DNA from: Platanthera guangdongensis
Lineage: Eukaryota; Streptophyta; Magnoliopsida; Asparagales; Orchidaceae
Reading direction: 5' to 3'
NCBI GenBank assembly: GCA_039583875.1
Contig: CM077149.1
Coordinates: forward strand, 154,594,249-154,658,248
DNA length: 64,000 nt
A model generated the notes under the pieces. That model had not been told where the DNA came from and ran no database searches. It saw nothing but the letters and a program-made list of their open reading frames with translations. Both the position numbers and the translations under genes were made by a program. How positions within the stretch are numbered: the stretch's first letter is position 1; every line of letters starts with the position of its first letter. Positions 21,601 to 33,600 of the stretch are shown here, piece after piece.

Positions 21601-24600
21601 ATGTCAGGGAAACAACTCGATACCCTAAACTACTATATGTAAGATGCAAGATCCGATAGCAAAATCAAACTAAACAATAAATAATTAAATCGCACTCAGA
21701 TAATTGAAGCAATGCAAAATTATTTCATTTAGTGAACGAGCTTTGATTTTCCTCCACGCGGAGGGCCAAAGCGAGCGAGAGCGGCAAATAGATCTTACAA
21801 AATCACGAGAATAATCCAAAAAAACTACGATTCAAGAGATCCATGCCAACATGATATCATAACACCATATATTAATAATGAGAATTAAGTTCCATACAAC
21901 AAATAATAATTCACAAGCATGGGGCTGTCGTAGCTGGGTAGATATGGCTAGGGCAATGGTGCAAAGGCGTGGTTTGAGGTTACGGAGTTAGATCTGAGCG
22001 GAAGTGGCAGTTATGGAAGGTGGGGGACTGGTTTTGGGTAGATCTGGGTGGAGATGACTGTTTTGGAAAGTGGGGACTGATTTTGGGCTGATCTGGGTGA
22101 AGATGACTGTTTTGGAAGGTGGGGGGCTGATTTTGCATGGATCAGGGTGGAGGTGGCTGTTTTGGAAGGTGGGGGACTGGTTTGGGCGGACTGAATGGAC
22201 ATCAGGGTGGCTGGATCTGGGCTGACTGGCTGGACAGCAGAGTGGGCGGCATTTTTGGGGGGAAAAGAGGGAGGAGGAGGGATGGTTGAAGGGTTGGAGG
22301 GTTGTAGGGGCGGCGGTTGCGGAGCAGCAGGGAGGAGCCGGCAGAGGGCTGTTTGGAGAGTTGTGGGAGTTGTAGCTGGCCGTTGGAGAGATGTGGGGGT
22401 GGCGGTGGAAGGATTTGAGGGTGGAGGAAGGTGGCTAGGGATAGGGGTTACCTTTGGGAAGCGAGAGAAGGCATAGGAGTTGTCACCTAGGGTTCCACGG
22501 AGTTGGCACAGTGGAGGGATCGCCGGATTTTGGGATTTGTCTCTCCAAAATCTGCAATAGTCTCCAAGCAGCCTTCATGGCTCTTATTTATAATAAAACA
22601 TAATTAGGTCACCCGACATCAACGACTATGATTGGACGTGGATGCGGATGGCCCAATTACAATAAATATAACTCAAAAACAATAAAGTAATATATGAAAT
22701 CGTAGGTAAACGACGAACCGAACGCGTTTGTAGAGTCGAATTGTTGATCCGGAGATGCTTTATATGGTAGGTAGCCAATTTGCCCCGAACAGGCCCAAAA
22801 CTCCACCACGGGTTCGCGTCTCCATTCCGCATCATAAAGTCTACTATCATTAAAGTTTCAATCCTAAATCTTTTTATTGTACGATGTGGGAGTATTATGG
22901 TTTTTCCTTTGTGTTTTGTGTATTATGTTGTTCGGTATTAGGGTGTGAGTTGTAATCCCGTGTATATATACATACGGGAGTCTCGCGCATCGCAAGGGTT
23001 TGGGAAAGTCTTGCGCAATCCGCCTCTGCCGTCCGCGCTCGATCCGCAATCCGCCTCGCCCGTCGCTCACCAGCGTCGGCCACCACCTCTCCTCCGCTCT
23101 TCTTCCTCTACATAATCCGCCGACCACCTCCCAGCAGCGTCTTCGCCTTCGCCATCGCGGTCTCTCGCGACTCAACCTCCGCCTCCCCCCCCCCCCCCCC
23201 GCTCACTTTAGGGATGCCGGTCACATGCTTTTCTGATCTTCTTGTTTCAGGCGGTCCCTTTCTCTTTTTTTGTTTGTCATCCATTGCCCCACTTTGGGCA
23301 AGTGTGTTCTTCCCCTTTTCTATGAGGGCATCCTTCCTTCATCGTCCTCTATTGTGATTTTTTTGGGGTATCCTCGATTTCTATTCGAGGTTTCCTTATG
23401 GAGGGAAGTGATTCCTCTACCACCATGTCTTCTGATGGAGCGACTTATCCTACTCCGGCTTCCGTTGGATCTTATCTTGTTCTCACTATGAAATTGGAGG
23501 GTTCCAATTACCTCCTGTGGGCTCGCACTATCATTCTTGCCCTCAAAAGTTGTTGGTTGTTTGGTTATGTCGGTGGCACGATGAAGGCTCCTCCGTCTGA
23601 CTCCCCTGAGTGGCTTCAGTGGGAGTCTGAGAACTCTCTGGTGATGTCGTGGCTGCTTAACTCTATGACGGAGCCCATCGTTCGGAATTATCTGTTCTTG
23701 GATACTGCGGCGGATATTTGGAAACGCGCAGAGACTATCTACTCTTGTCGTGGCAATGCAACTCAGATCTATCAACTGCGTCGCCTGTTGTTCCTCCTGC
23801 GACAGGCTGATCGTCCTCCCTCAGCTCAATACTCGAAGTTCACTCAACTCTATCAGAAGTACGATCATTTTGATTCTCTGACCCTTGTGTCTCCTTAAGA
23901 TGAGGTGTTGGTCGGAGCAAGAGAAGAACGCAATCGCATCTTTGAGTTCCTTCACGGCTTACATCGAGAGTTCGATTCAATCAGTATTCAGATCCTTGGA
24001 CGCTCCCCTCTTCCTTCTTTGCCCGAGGTGTACAGCCTTGTCCAACAGGAATTCGACCGCCGCCAAACTCTTCTTCCAGACTCAGCTATCGAGGGATCTG
24101 TTCTTGTTGCTCTTTCTCAGATTGGTGCCCGTCCTACTCGCGACACAAGAATAAGGATTGCGGAGAAAGATCATCTAGTCTGTGATTATTGCGGGAAGGC
24201 CCGCCATACTAGAGACACGTGCTTCAAGCTCTATGGTTTTCCCCCTCGACGCGGCCATGCATCTCGTGGTGGCCGCGAAGGCGGTCGTTCCCAGCACCGG
24301 CCCTCGCTGCCCAGATTAGCCCACTTGTCAGACGCTGCGGAAGAAACCTCGGTTCATCATTCTCTGGATTCCAATGCGGGACCCCTTGCTCTTTCGACTG
24401 AAGAAATTCTGTCTTTCCGCCGGATGATACTCGGATCTACTGCTGAGACGTCCAATTCGGCCTCCTCTTCCTATGCTCATCAGGGCCCGGCAGGTGCTCA
24501 CTCTGCTTCCTCCCACCTATCCTCTCAGTGGATCATTGATTCCGAAGCTACAGATCACATGACAGGATCTGCCACAGGTTTTGTGTCCTACACCACTCTA

Positions 24601-27600
24601 TCTGGCGGGGACAAAGTGAGCATTGTTGATGAATCGTTATCTCCCATCACTGGGAAAGGATCCATTTCATGCTTCTCCCTTACTCTCTCATATGCTCTTC
24701 ATGTTACTGCTTTCACTCGCAATCTTTTGTATATTAGTCATCTGAATAACTCTATGAATTACTCTGTGATGTTCTTTCCTACTTCTTGTGTTTTTCAGGA
24801 CCTGAAGACGGGGACGATGATTGGCTCTGGTAGACTGTGCAACGGGCTCTATGTGTTCGAACCATTTGCCTTCACTTCATCCAGTGTCGCTCGACCTCCG
24901 AAAGCTTTTCTTGCTACTCGTCCCTCTGAGTTGGATTCCTGGCATTGTCGGCTAGGACATCCTACTGTCGCTATTATGAATCTTTTGCTTTGTACTATGT
25001 CTTCTACTTTGTTTAATGTTTTTCAATGTGATGTGTGAGAATTGACTGAACATCATCGTAGTACCCTTCCTCTTATGTCTCCCCGTAACTCAGTTTCGTT
25101 TGATGTTATTTATACTGATGTTTGGGGACCTAGCCCTACTGCTTCTATTTTTGATTGTTTTTGGTTTGTTTCCTTTATTGATTGTTATTCTCGTTGTACA
25201 TGGATTTACTTAATGAAACATAAAAGTGAGGTGTTCTCAATTTTTCAACGCTTTCATAAAATGGTCACTACTCAATATGATGTTATCGTTAAAATCTTGC
25301 GTAGTGACAATGGTCGCGAGTACATTGACGCGCGCATTGAGAACTATCTGAGTGACCTGGGTATCATTCATCAAACCTCATGTGTTTACACCCCGACTCA
25401 GAATGGGGTGGTTGAGCGCAAGAATTGGCACCTCCTTGAGGTGGCTAGATGTCTCCTCCTTAAGATGCATCTCCCGAAGTATTACTGGGGTGATGTTGTT
25501 CTCATCGCTGCCTACCTCATCAATCGTCTTCCTACGTGGGTACTTGGGTTTCATACCCCTCTTACCACTCTAGGGGTTCGTCCCGCTTCTCTCCCCCTTA
25601 TGTCTTTGGATGTGTATGTTTTGTCCACACGCATCCTAAGACCAAACTTGATCCCTGCGCCCTAAAGTGTGTGTTTATTGGCTACTCCCCTACTCGGAAA
25701 GGCTACAAGTGCTTTCATCCTGCTACAAAGTGGATGTGTATGTTTTGTCACATTCCGGGACTCAGAAGCCTATTATGGGACCTCTCTTCGAGGGGAGACT
25801 ATTGCTATGGAAGTGAGTTCTCCTCCTTTTGTTCCTATGCATATTCCTCCTCTGTCTATGTTGCCTCCTCCGTCCACTATTCCATCTATGGTGCCCACCT
25901 TTCGTCCATACTCCTCCAGTGCCCCCACTAACTTCTGGGAACCCGGTGATTCCTCCTCTACTGCAGGTCTACACGCGACATAGGAGCGGCACGAACACTC
26001 GGGCTTCTTGCACTTCTAAAGTTTAAATTGGCTAAGAAATTTGAAGTGAAGGATCTTGGTCTCCTCAAGTACTTTCTTGGCATTGAGGTGGCCAGATCCA
26101 AACATGAGTGCTTTATATCTCAAAGAAAATATGTTTTGGACTTGCTTGAGACAACTGGAATGCTCGGGTGCAGGCCGGCAGATACACCAATTGAGGTCAA
26201 TCACAAACTAGGAAGGGATGGAGGAGATGTTGTTGATGACATACCAAACTTCCAACGGCTGGTGGGAAAGCTTATCTATCTCTCTCACACTCGTTCGGAT
26301 ATATCTTATGTTGTGGGGGTCCTTAGTCAGTGCATGCACTCACATAGATCTCGTCACCTGGATGCTGCGTACAGGGTCCTGAGGTATCTGAAGTCTTTTC
26401 TTGGCAAGGGAATTCTATTCTCACCCAACGAAGCATTAACCGTAGAGGTCTATATTGATGCGGATTCGGCAGGTTCAGTTGATGACTGGAGGTCAACATC
26501 AGGGTATTGCTTTCTTGTTGGGGAAAATGTGGCGACCTGGAGAAGCAAGAAACATGTTGTGGCCAGATCCAGCACAGAGGCAGAGTTCCGTGTCATGACA
26601 CAGGGGATACGTGAAGGGTTGTGGATTCAGTCGGTCATGAAGGACCTTGGCGTGAAGTGTGATGGTCCAATCATGATCTTTTGTGATAATAAAGCAGCTA
26701 TCAGCATCGCCCACAATCCGGTCCAACGCGATCACACCAAACACGTAGAGATCGACAGATACTTCATCAAGGAAAACATAGTTAGGGGGATTGTGAGTAC
26801 CCCGTTTGTTTCATCAAACCAACAATTTACAGATGTGCTTACCAAAGGGTTGACTCAGAACTCGTTTGACAAAATATTGGGCAAGTTGGGCATGACAGAC
26901 ATTCTGTAACACCCCTTCCCAGTATTTCAGAAATCAGTCATCTGTCCGGGTCAGCGATATAAAGAAAACTAGGAAACTGTATTAAAACTAGTATGTAACA
27001 GGTAAAAAGAAACATTTACTAAGAATTTAAAACTTACAACGGAAGCTAAGAAAGTAAACTAAGGGTAACCACATATCTGAATCTGGATTCACAGAGCCAC
27101 TAAACATGAATAGAATTGAAATGACTGAAAATCTGAAATAACATAATAAGTCTGATACATTGCATATAAAACATTAACAAGATACATTGTCCATAACTAC
27201 AAGTATATGTTGTTAGTAAAGAAAAACTGAATGGGAAAACACTACAAACTGACGCCACCAACGCTCATCCTAGACGTAGTTTCCCACCTGGGTCACCTGT
27301 AAAAACATTGCACACGAGGGGTCAGAGTAAGGAAAAATAATTACTCCTAGTGACACTAAAAATATTTTTTCATATGATGAATGCATGACTTTAGAAAAAT
27401 AGTTTCGTGCATTAAAACATCTATGTTATATGTGTTATGCATGTCTTCAGAACACTACCTGGTCAAAATATCTACTTGTTCTATGTTCGTGATTTTCAGT
27501 TCACTAACACAAGTCTCGGCGTTCACTAACTAGTGTACTGTCTCACGTCAGGTCTATACTTGAGTTCTAGGTGACCTCTAGCTTGCACCTCTACTAGGAA

Positions 27601-30600
27601 GGCTCTAGGCAGAATAGCTCCTAACGCGCATCTGAAACTGACGACCCGAGACTATCTGACGAACTCAATTATTCTAGTGTCGCGCGGACACGGTCTCGAA
27701 TCTACTAACTATCTCAAGTGGAGTCAACTCCCAAGACTCTGCTACTCATAGGATATCATATGCCCTATAAGGAAGGTAGTGCGCCTCTACCAAGCACGAA
27801 AAGACTTAAGTGTGCTTACTGACCTTTTTGGTCAAATGCTACTCTGCTTGGGACATCTCTTTTGGTGTACTACTGAGCGACCCTTGACTTTCTCATGGTA
27901 GACTAGAAGGGACATTCACGCCCTTGGTTGGACAAATTCCAAGCTTACGTACACGGGTATAGGTTTCGTACCTAACGTTACTATTCATGATCTGACTACT
28001 TTGGTCTTGGAGAAGGGTGTCATCCTACACTTTTTTCGCAACCGTTTTCCTACCACCACACTTTTCTATGTATGGTCATGATATTTGTACAAAGCCTACA
28101 CATGCGTATACAAAATATTTTTCTTGTTATGTCTAACTAACAAAAATTAGGTTTCCTTACAGTGGTGCTGCGGCGCTCGTACACTCGGTGCGGTGATATT
28201 TTTTCTTCTGAAGGCAATCCTACTGCTGGGGACCTTCAGAATGCTGCCCCGACCCCACCAAAGTCCTGCAATTTAGAGTAGCCCTAATTTCATAATTTTT
28301 CACTTAACGATTTTCCCGTGGAAAATTTCTATAAAACTAGGGTTACAAAAATTCAAGCGTTAAACTTCAGATATTACATTTACGTGGAGTGATTGAGGCT
28401 CTCAAAACGTCCAACCCAAATTCCGCGGAGGATCACGAACTCCAAAACCTATTTAGGGCATTAGGAACAAAAATTAGTTAGTCTAATCTCCAAATCGAAG
28501 GATCTGCATGAGGGAAAAGAGATAAGAGAGGAATCGACTCACCGGAACCAAAATCGTTTCCACTACCACCGGCTAGGGTTGAACCCGGCTCTTCCACGAC
28601 CAAGGAAGGAAAAGGAACACCCACCGGCGCTCGTAGAGGACGGAGGAGGAGTCGGCGAAAGCTCCTGAAGGAGGATCGGTCGTCGGACTACAGCGGGAGG
28701 CGTCAGCTGGGTGTCGGCGGGCTTGCGGAAGATGGATCGGGAAACGTCGGGAGGCTGCGGTTTTTCTATTCTCCCGTGAGAATGAGATGTATGCGGGTTT
28801 ATTTCCTTGAGAATAGGGGCGTGCGGCCTAATAAAATGATCGAGCCTCGCGGTTTTCTAGTTAACCGTATGAGGAGAGGGGAAAAACTGTTATTGGCACC
28901 CTCAATCCAATTCCTTTGAAAATTAACTCATTTTCACCGCGGGCGTCACTAAATTAAAATGCGCCTCACTAAATATAATTAACATAATTCACAAATTAAT
29001 AAATGCGACCTTCTGACCACACTAATATCGTACCTCGACAATGCGCTGTCTCGATCAAAATTCGTCACGACTTGACCCTACAATTAAAATAATTTTGCGT
29101 CAAAACTTACGGATGTTACACATTCCACGACCAACTTGAGGGGGAGTGTTGGGGTATTATGGTTTTTCCTTTGTGTTTTTACGTATTATGTTGTCCGATA
29201 TTAGGGTGTGGGTTATAATCCCGTGTATATATACATACGGAAGTCTCTATTTTATTCATTCCAGTTTATTTCATCTTTCCTCAACATAGGATTTCAGTCG
29301 TTAAGGTTTACTAACTTTATGATTTCAGTCTCTAAAGTTTGTAATTTTATGATTTTAAACCCGAAGTTCGGCTCGATGGACTTTTGGGGATTGAGCTCGA
29401 CCTAACTCGATCCAAGTTCAAGCGAACTCAAAATTATTTAATTTGAGTTGACTCGAAAACTCTTTAAAAAAACTTTCAATTTATTTAAATTTTAAATATT
29501 TTTAAATATTAAAATTTACTCATTCCAAAAAAAATAGTCAAGCGCCAAGTCTTAAATTGCCATGAGGCCTTCCCACTTAAATCTCATACCACATTATTCT
29601 ACCTAGTAATCATTAGGAACATAAGTGAAAAAGACACAGCAAAGAAAGTCTTTGGTATATATATTATAACTTTAAGTCACATATTATCATATCATATATA
29701 CAACTCTTGCTTCCCGGGCAGAGTGTTGTATGATAAAATTTAAGACATTAATATTTATTACTTAATAATAAATATTGCATAAAATATTTTTTATCTTAAT
29801 CCAAATGGGTGACTTATTGCATAAATTTTAATATTAAAAATATGTAAAATTTTGTTATATTTAAAAACATGGGAGTTCGAGTTGGCTCGAATCGAGCTAG
29901 GTCGACCTCAATCTGATTTTGAGACTTAAAATGTTCATTGAGCCGACCTCGAGCAAAACTTGGGCACTAAAATCATAAAGTTAAGAAACCTTGGGAACTG
30001 TAAGTCTGCAACACACAATAAAAAATATTAGGAGTGTTATATTAAAGGTAGTAAATTTTGGGGACTTAAATCATATTTAAAATTTTGGCACTAAAATCAT
30101 AAAAATAGTAAACCTGGGACTAAAATCACTATTTAGCCCATAAAATAATTTCAAGACGGGCACAGTCCAAAGTGTGCCTTTGAAGCTAAGAAGTGATAGA
30201 TCCTAGGAAGCACAGGTACGGGTATGGGTACCATGTACGATACGTACCCGATACGGCGGTACGACAAAAGTTTAAAAACCGTGATGCGGGTACGGTATGA
30301 TACGTTATAACAAATATGTATATATCATCAGTGCAATAAATAGTTCTCAAAACATCGAAACATAAAACATGAATGATAACTTAAGTACAAGTACATAAAT
30401 TAATGCAACATAATATGAAGTTTTCGAACTTTAAACATTCGTAAATATTACAAAATTTTGCATCTTATATGTTTAACCAAAAGAGAGAAAATTAAACTTA
30501 AGTTTACTCATCAGTCTTTTTTCTTCTTCATTGTTGAAGATCAACTTCATTGTTGGAAATCAACATCTTCAATCTTCGGCAAGTCTAGAGACAAGTTAGC

Positions 30601-33600
30601 TATTTTGTTAATAACTTGCATCATATCAACACGTTCAAAACACATAATTGTAACAGAAACGTATCGGTACCAAAAACATACTCGGTAAAGATGCACAGCT
30701 TAATTGGACGTACTAATGCTTCCTAGCATATAGTCAACTTTTGTTTACTCTAGAAAAACAAACTCCTATCACAATATAAAAAATTATGTGTCAAGTCCAA
30801 GTGTGTACACATGGGTGTATCCATCGAGTATTGAGTATGTACCGGTACCGGATACATATCGGGTATGGGTACGCTGTTTTCGGGAAAGTATTTGTTCTTC
30901 ATAGGATAGATAACATCACATCAATGTGTTGGATGCTCGAGCAACTAATCCACAAAAGCGCTGCGGATTGTATGTGCATGCTTGAAGAGTTTCACACATT
31001 GTTTGTGTTGAAAGGCAGAGGCATGGTGACCAATTAAGGGGCACAGCCCAACTGCAGTTGGAGCATCCCAACCAAATCTCACAAGGCTAACTAATACGTC
31101 CACGAACGAAGAGCGAGACATGATTCCATTAAACACGAACACGGATACAATTCGGAGCAAACTTCAGCCAAGATCAAGGAGGCTGGTTCCTCCTAATGAC
31201 CCCTCCTCAAACGAGAGTCAAAACTGATGCAACCCGCGATGCATCTTCATTTTTATTTGCACCTGTTTTATTTGTGTAGCGCATGTCTTGACGCATTTGG
31301 TTTTATTTGGTTGTGTTGAGTTGTACGCTCATGGTATTAGCGTTTTTGAAGTAATTTTGTTTCGCGCACGCTTTCGCGCAATTTTTGTTTGGCTCGTTGT
31401 TGTGACCGGCCAACGAGACCCTAAATGCATAGGTCCGGTAATTTAGGAGATAGGTTACTTTAGGGCAAGCGCTAATAATTAACTATTTCAAAACGAATTA
31501 GTGTGATGTCTTTCAATTTCATCAAGTAAGCCTGTTAAATCCCACCTAACCTAAGCTCATTTACACCCCCCCCCCACTTGAAACCCTAATCCTGCTCTTA
31601 TAAAAGAAAACCCCCCTTTACTGTTGAGGTCGGCTGGATTAGAACGAACAGAGAACAAATTGTTCTCTGTTGTCGTTCCCCAGCGCCGGCCCTAACCACC
31701 CGACGGAATCCCCGACGCCTTCCCCTCCCTCGACCGCTAGCAGCGCCGCCCTTAGATACTCCACCAAGGGCCGGCGAATAACTCCAGTTGTTCTCCTTTC
31801 CCCGACGGCGACCTCTGACTACTCCTGCGCCTTCCAGCGCCACTGTACATCGACGACACCGCCCGAGAAGCATCTCCAGTCGTCGACGAGTACTCCAGAG
31901 CCTAGCTAGGGCTCCGGCGACCCACCAGCTTCTTCCTCCGGCAGACTCAGCGACCGTGCGGGCTTGCCTCTTCTCCCGGACGCCCGTTTCCGTTTCTCCA
32001 GTGCTAGACATCTCCACAGTTTTTGCTGCCTGAGCTCTCCTAGGGCACAACCGCACGATCTCAGTCGGTTTCCCTTTCCAGGCATCCCGATTCCAGGCAG
32101 TCACAGTTGATGTTGTTTCCTCATCTGTGGTATACCTCTCGATCTTTACGCTCTCAAATCTTGGTTATTTTTATGCTCGGATTTAATTGAATAGTTAATC
32201 ATTGGAGCTTTCCCTAGCTAATTCATCTCCTAATTATCGTTATTTCCATTTTCGTTTTACCGCTCTGTTGAATGTTAGACCTGGGGAGTTGTGACTTGTG
32301 ACGTTAATACGTTCGTGCGGTAGTCTTGCGTTCGCGAGCAACGTCTTAGATCGTTTTATTCGTTCAAAATTGGCCCGCGAATACCTTCGCGCCACATTTA
32401 TTTTAAAAGGACGCATTTATTATGTTTCACAAACTACACCTCCACCCTAGGTTACATCAGTTTGGTATCAGAGTAGTTTTGTGATTCGCTCCCATCGCGA
32501 ATCATGCGATCCAGTTTTGAAAATTGTTTTCGAGTAATTCTCTTAAAAATGTGTGATTTGGATGCGCGTATTAAAGCTTTGCAGAAAGCCGTTGAGTTCG
32601 TCACTGCAGAACTCAGGGAGAATCTGAGTGGGTTGTGCACCTCTGTTCACAACCTAGAAACGGCAATGCGCACGCATTATACTGCTCTTGCATACCTTCA
32701 CACTCCATATCACATAGTGGAACCCGAGGTTAGGTCTTTTGATAGTCCTTTGTCTCGCCTCGTCAGTCTCACGACGAGCACCTTAGTCTCACCCACCCCC
32801 ACCGTGACTTTTCCTTCAGTCGAGGAGGTTCTTCCTGAGCCCCTGCTCCAAGAAGAAGAGTTTTCTCCTATCTTTATCACCCCGACTGAAGTTGTGACAT
32901 CACTTGGCTCCACTATAGCACCCCCTTCGATCGAGAAGTTTCTTTTCGAGCCCTTGTTCCATGAAGAAGAGTTTTCTCCCACTTTTATCACGTTAGCTGA
33001 AGTCGTGTTCCTCCCTGAGAAGTTGGCTAGTGATGAGACCCTCATCTTAGGTGACCTAGACTCGTTCGTTATATGTCCTGACCTTATTCGCACACTACCG
33101 CCACAAACCCTTGAGCCCACATACGTTGTGCTTGGTGACCACTCTCTAGTGCCATTAGAGTCGCTACCTTATGTGGTTTTTATTTTTGGTGAGTACGCCT
33201 TTTGTTCACGACACTTCCTTTTGGTTTTAGGAGCACGCGTTGAGTCACCACATCACTACCGTTTGAGTTCTGACACTTCTAGGTCTATTCGTATTGAGGG
33301 AGCCGAGACGATACTTAGATATTTTACTCTCCATCGGGGCACCTGTTTCAAGGGATTTTTAGGGAAAATTTTACACGCTAAATTTGGGATCTGGTTAAAA
33401 TTTTGTGACTCGAGTGGAATTTCATCAGGTGAAATTAGGACGATAATTCGATCCGGGTCTAGCAGACGTTCGTAGGTGTCTATCGGACGAGAGTATGTTG
33501 TGTCATGAGTTACTGATTACACGGGCTGATTCCACTTGCTTCATATTCTCCCCACACACCGCCAATGTCATCCTCTGAAAGCTCTAATAACTACTGTTTA

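Larger units (their letters stand above)
22885..29286 (+). mobile_element. decayed Ty1/copia element (short LTR, Ale/Retrofit-like)
   Basis: The left LTR remnant starts TGTGGGAGTATTATGG at 22885 and matches the right LTR (29147-29286, about 140 bp) for roughly 100 bp. It then diverges at about 22985, so the end of the left LTR and the PBS are lost. Flanks TACGA and TAGGA (22880-22884, 29287-29291) form an imperfect TSD. The coding region runs gag-PR-IN-(RT deleted)-RNase H. The 2.2-kb solo LTR at 26905-29120 splits its 3' end. The short LTR suggests the Ale/Retrofit group, an inference only. Confidence 0.82.
21434..30138. mobile_element. MULE-like non-autonomous element with nested insertions
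   Basis: Perfect 9-bp target duplication CATAAAATA (21425-21433 and 30139-30147), the length typical of Mutator-like elements. Long terminal inverted repeats: the left end begins GGCTAAATATGAATTTTAAT, and the complement of the right end begins GGCTAAATAGTGATTTTAGT. Similarity continues about 100 bp through repeated AAGTCCC-AAAGTTTACTA words. Removing the nested solo LTR and copia leaves about 1.0 kb. That core has no transposase, and its interior carries inverted GAGCTCGAC-rich segments (29380-29460, 29880-29960). A MITE-like MULE is the simplest reading. Confidence 0.82.

Noticed and set aside
23000..23236. Possible host exon upstream of the copia gag
   Set aside because: Arg/Pro-rich frame in a C-rich leader with no conserved motif. 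Better explained as the copia leader or a replaced LTR end.
31670..32104. Frames on both strands in the LARD-like LTR (repeated at 34172-34671)
   Set aside because: They occur identically in both LTRs and come from the C/T-rich leader. No start context or domain.
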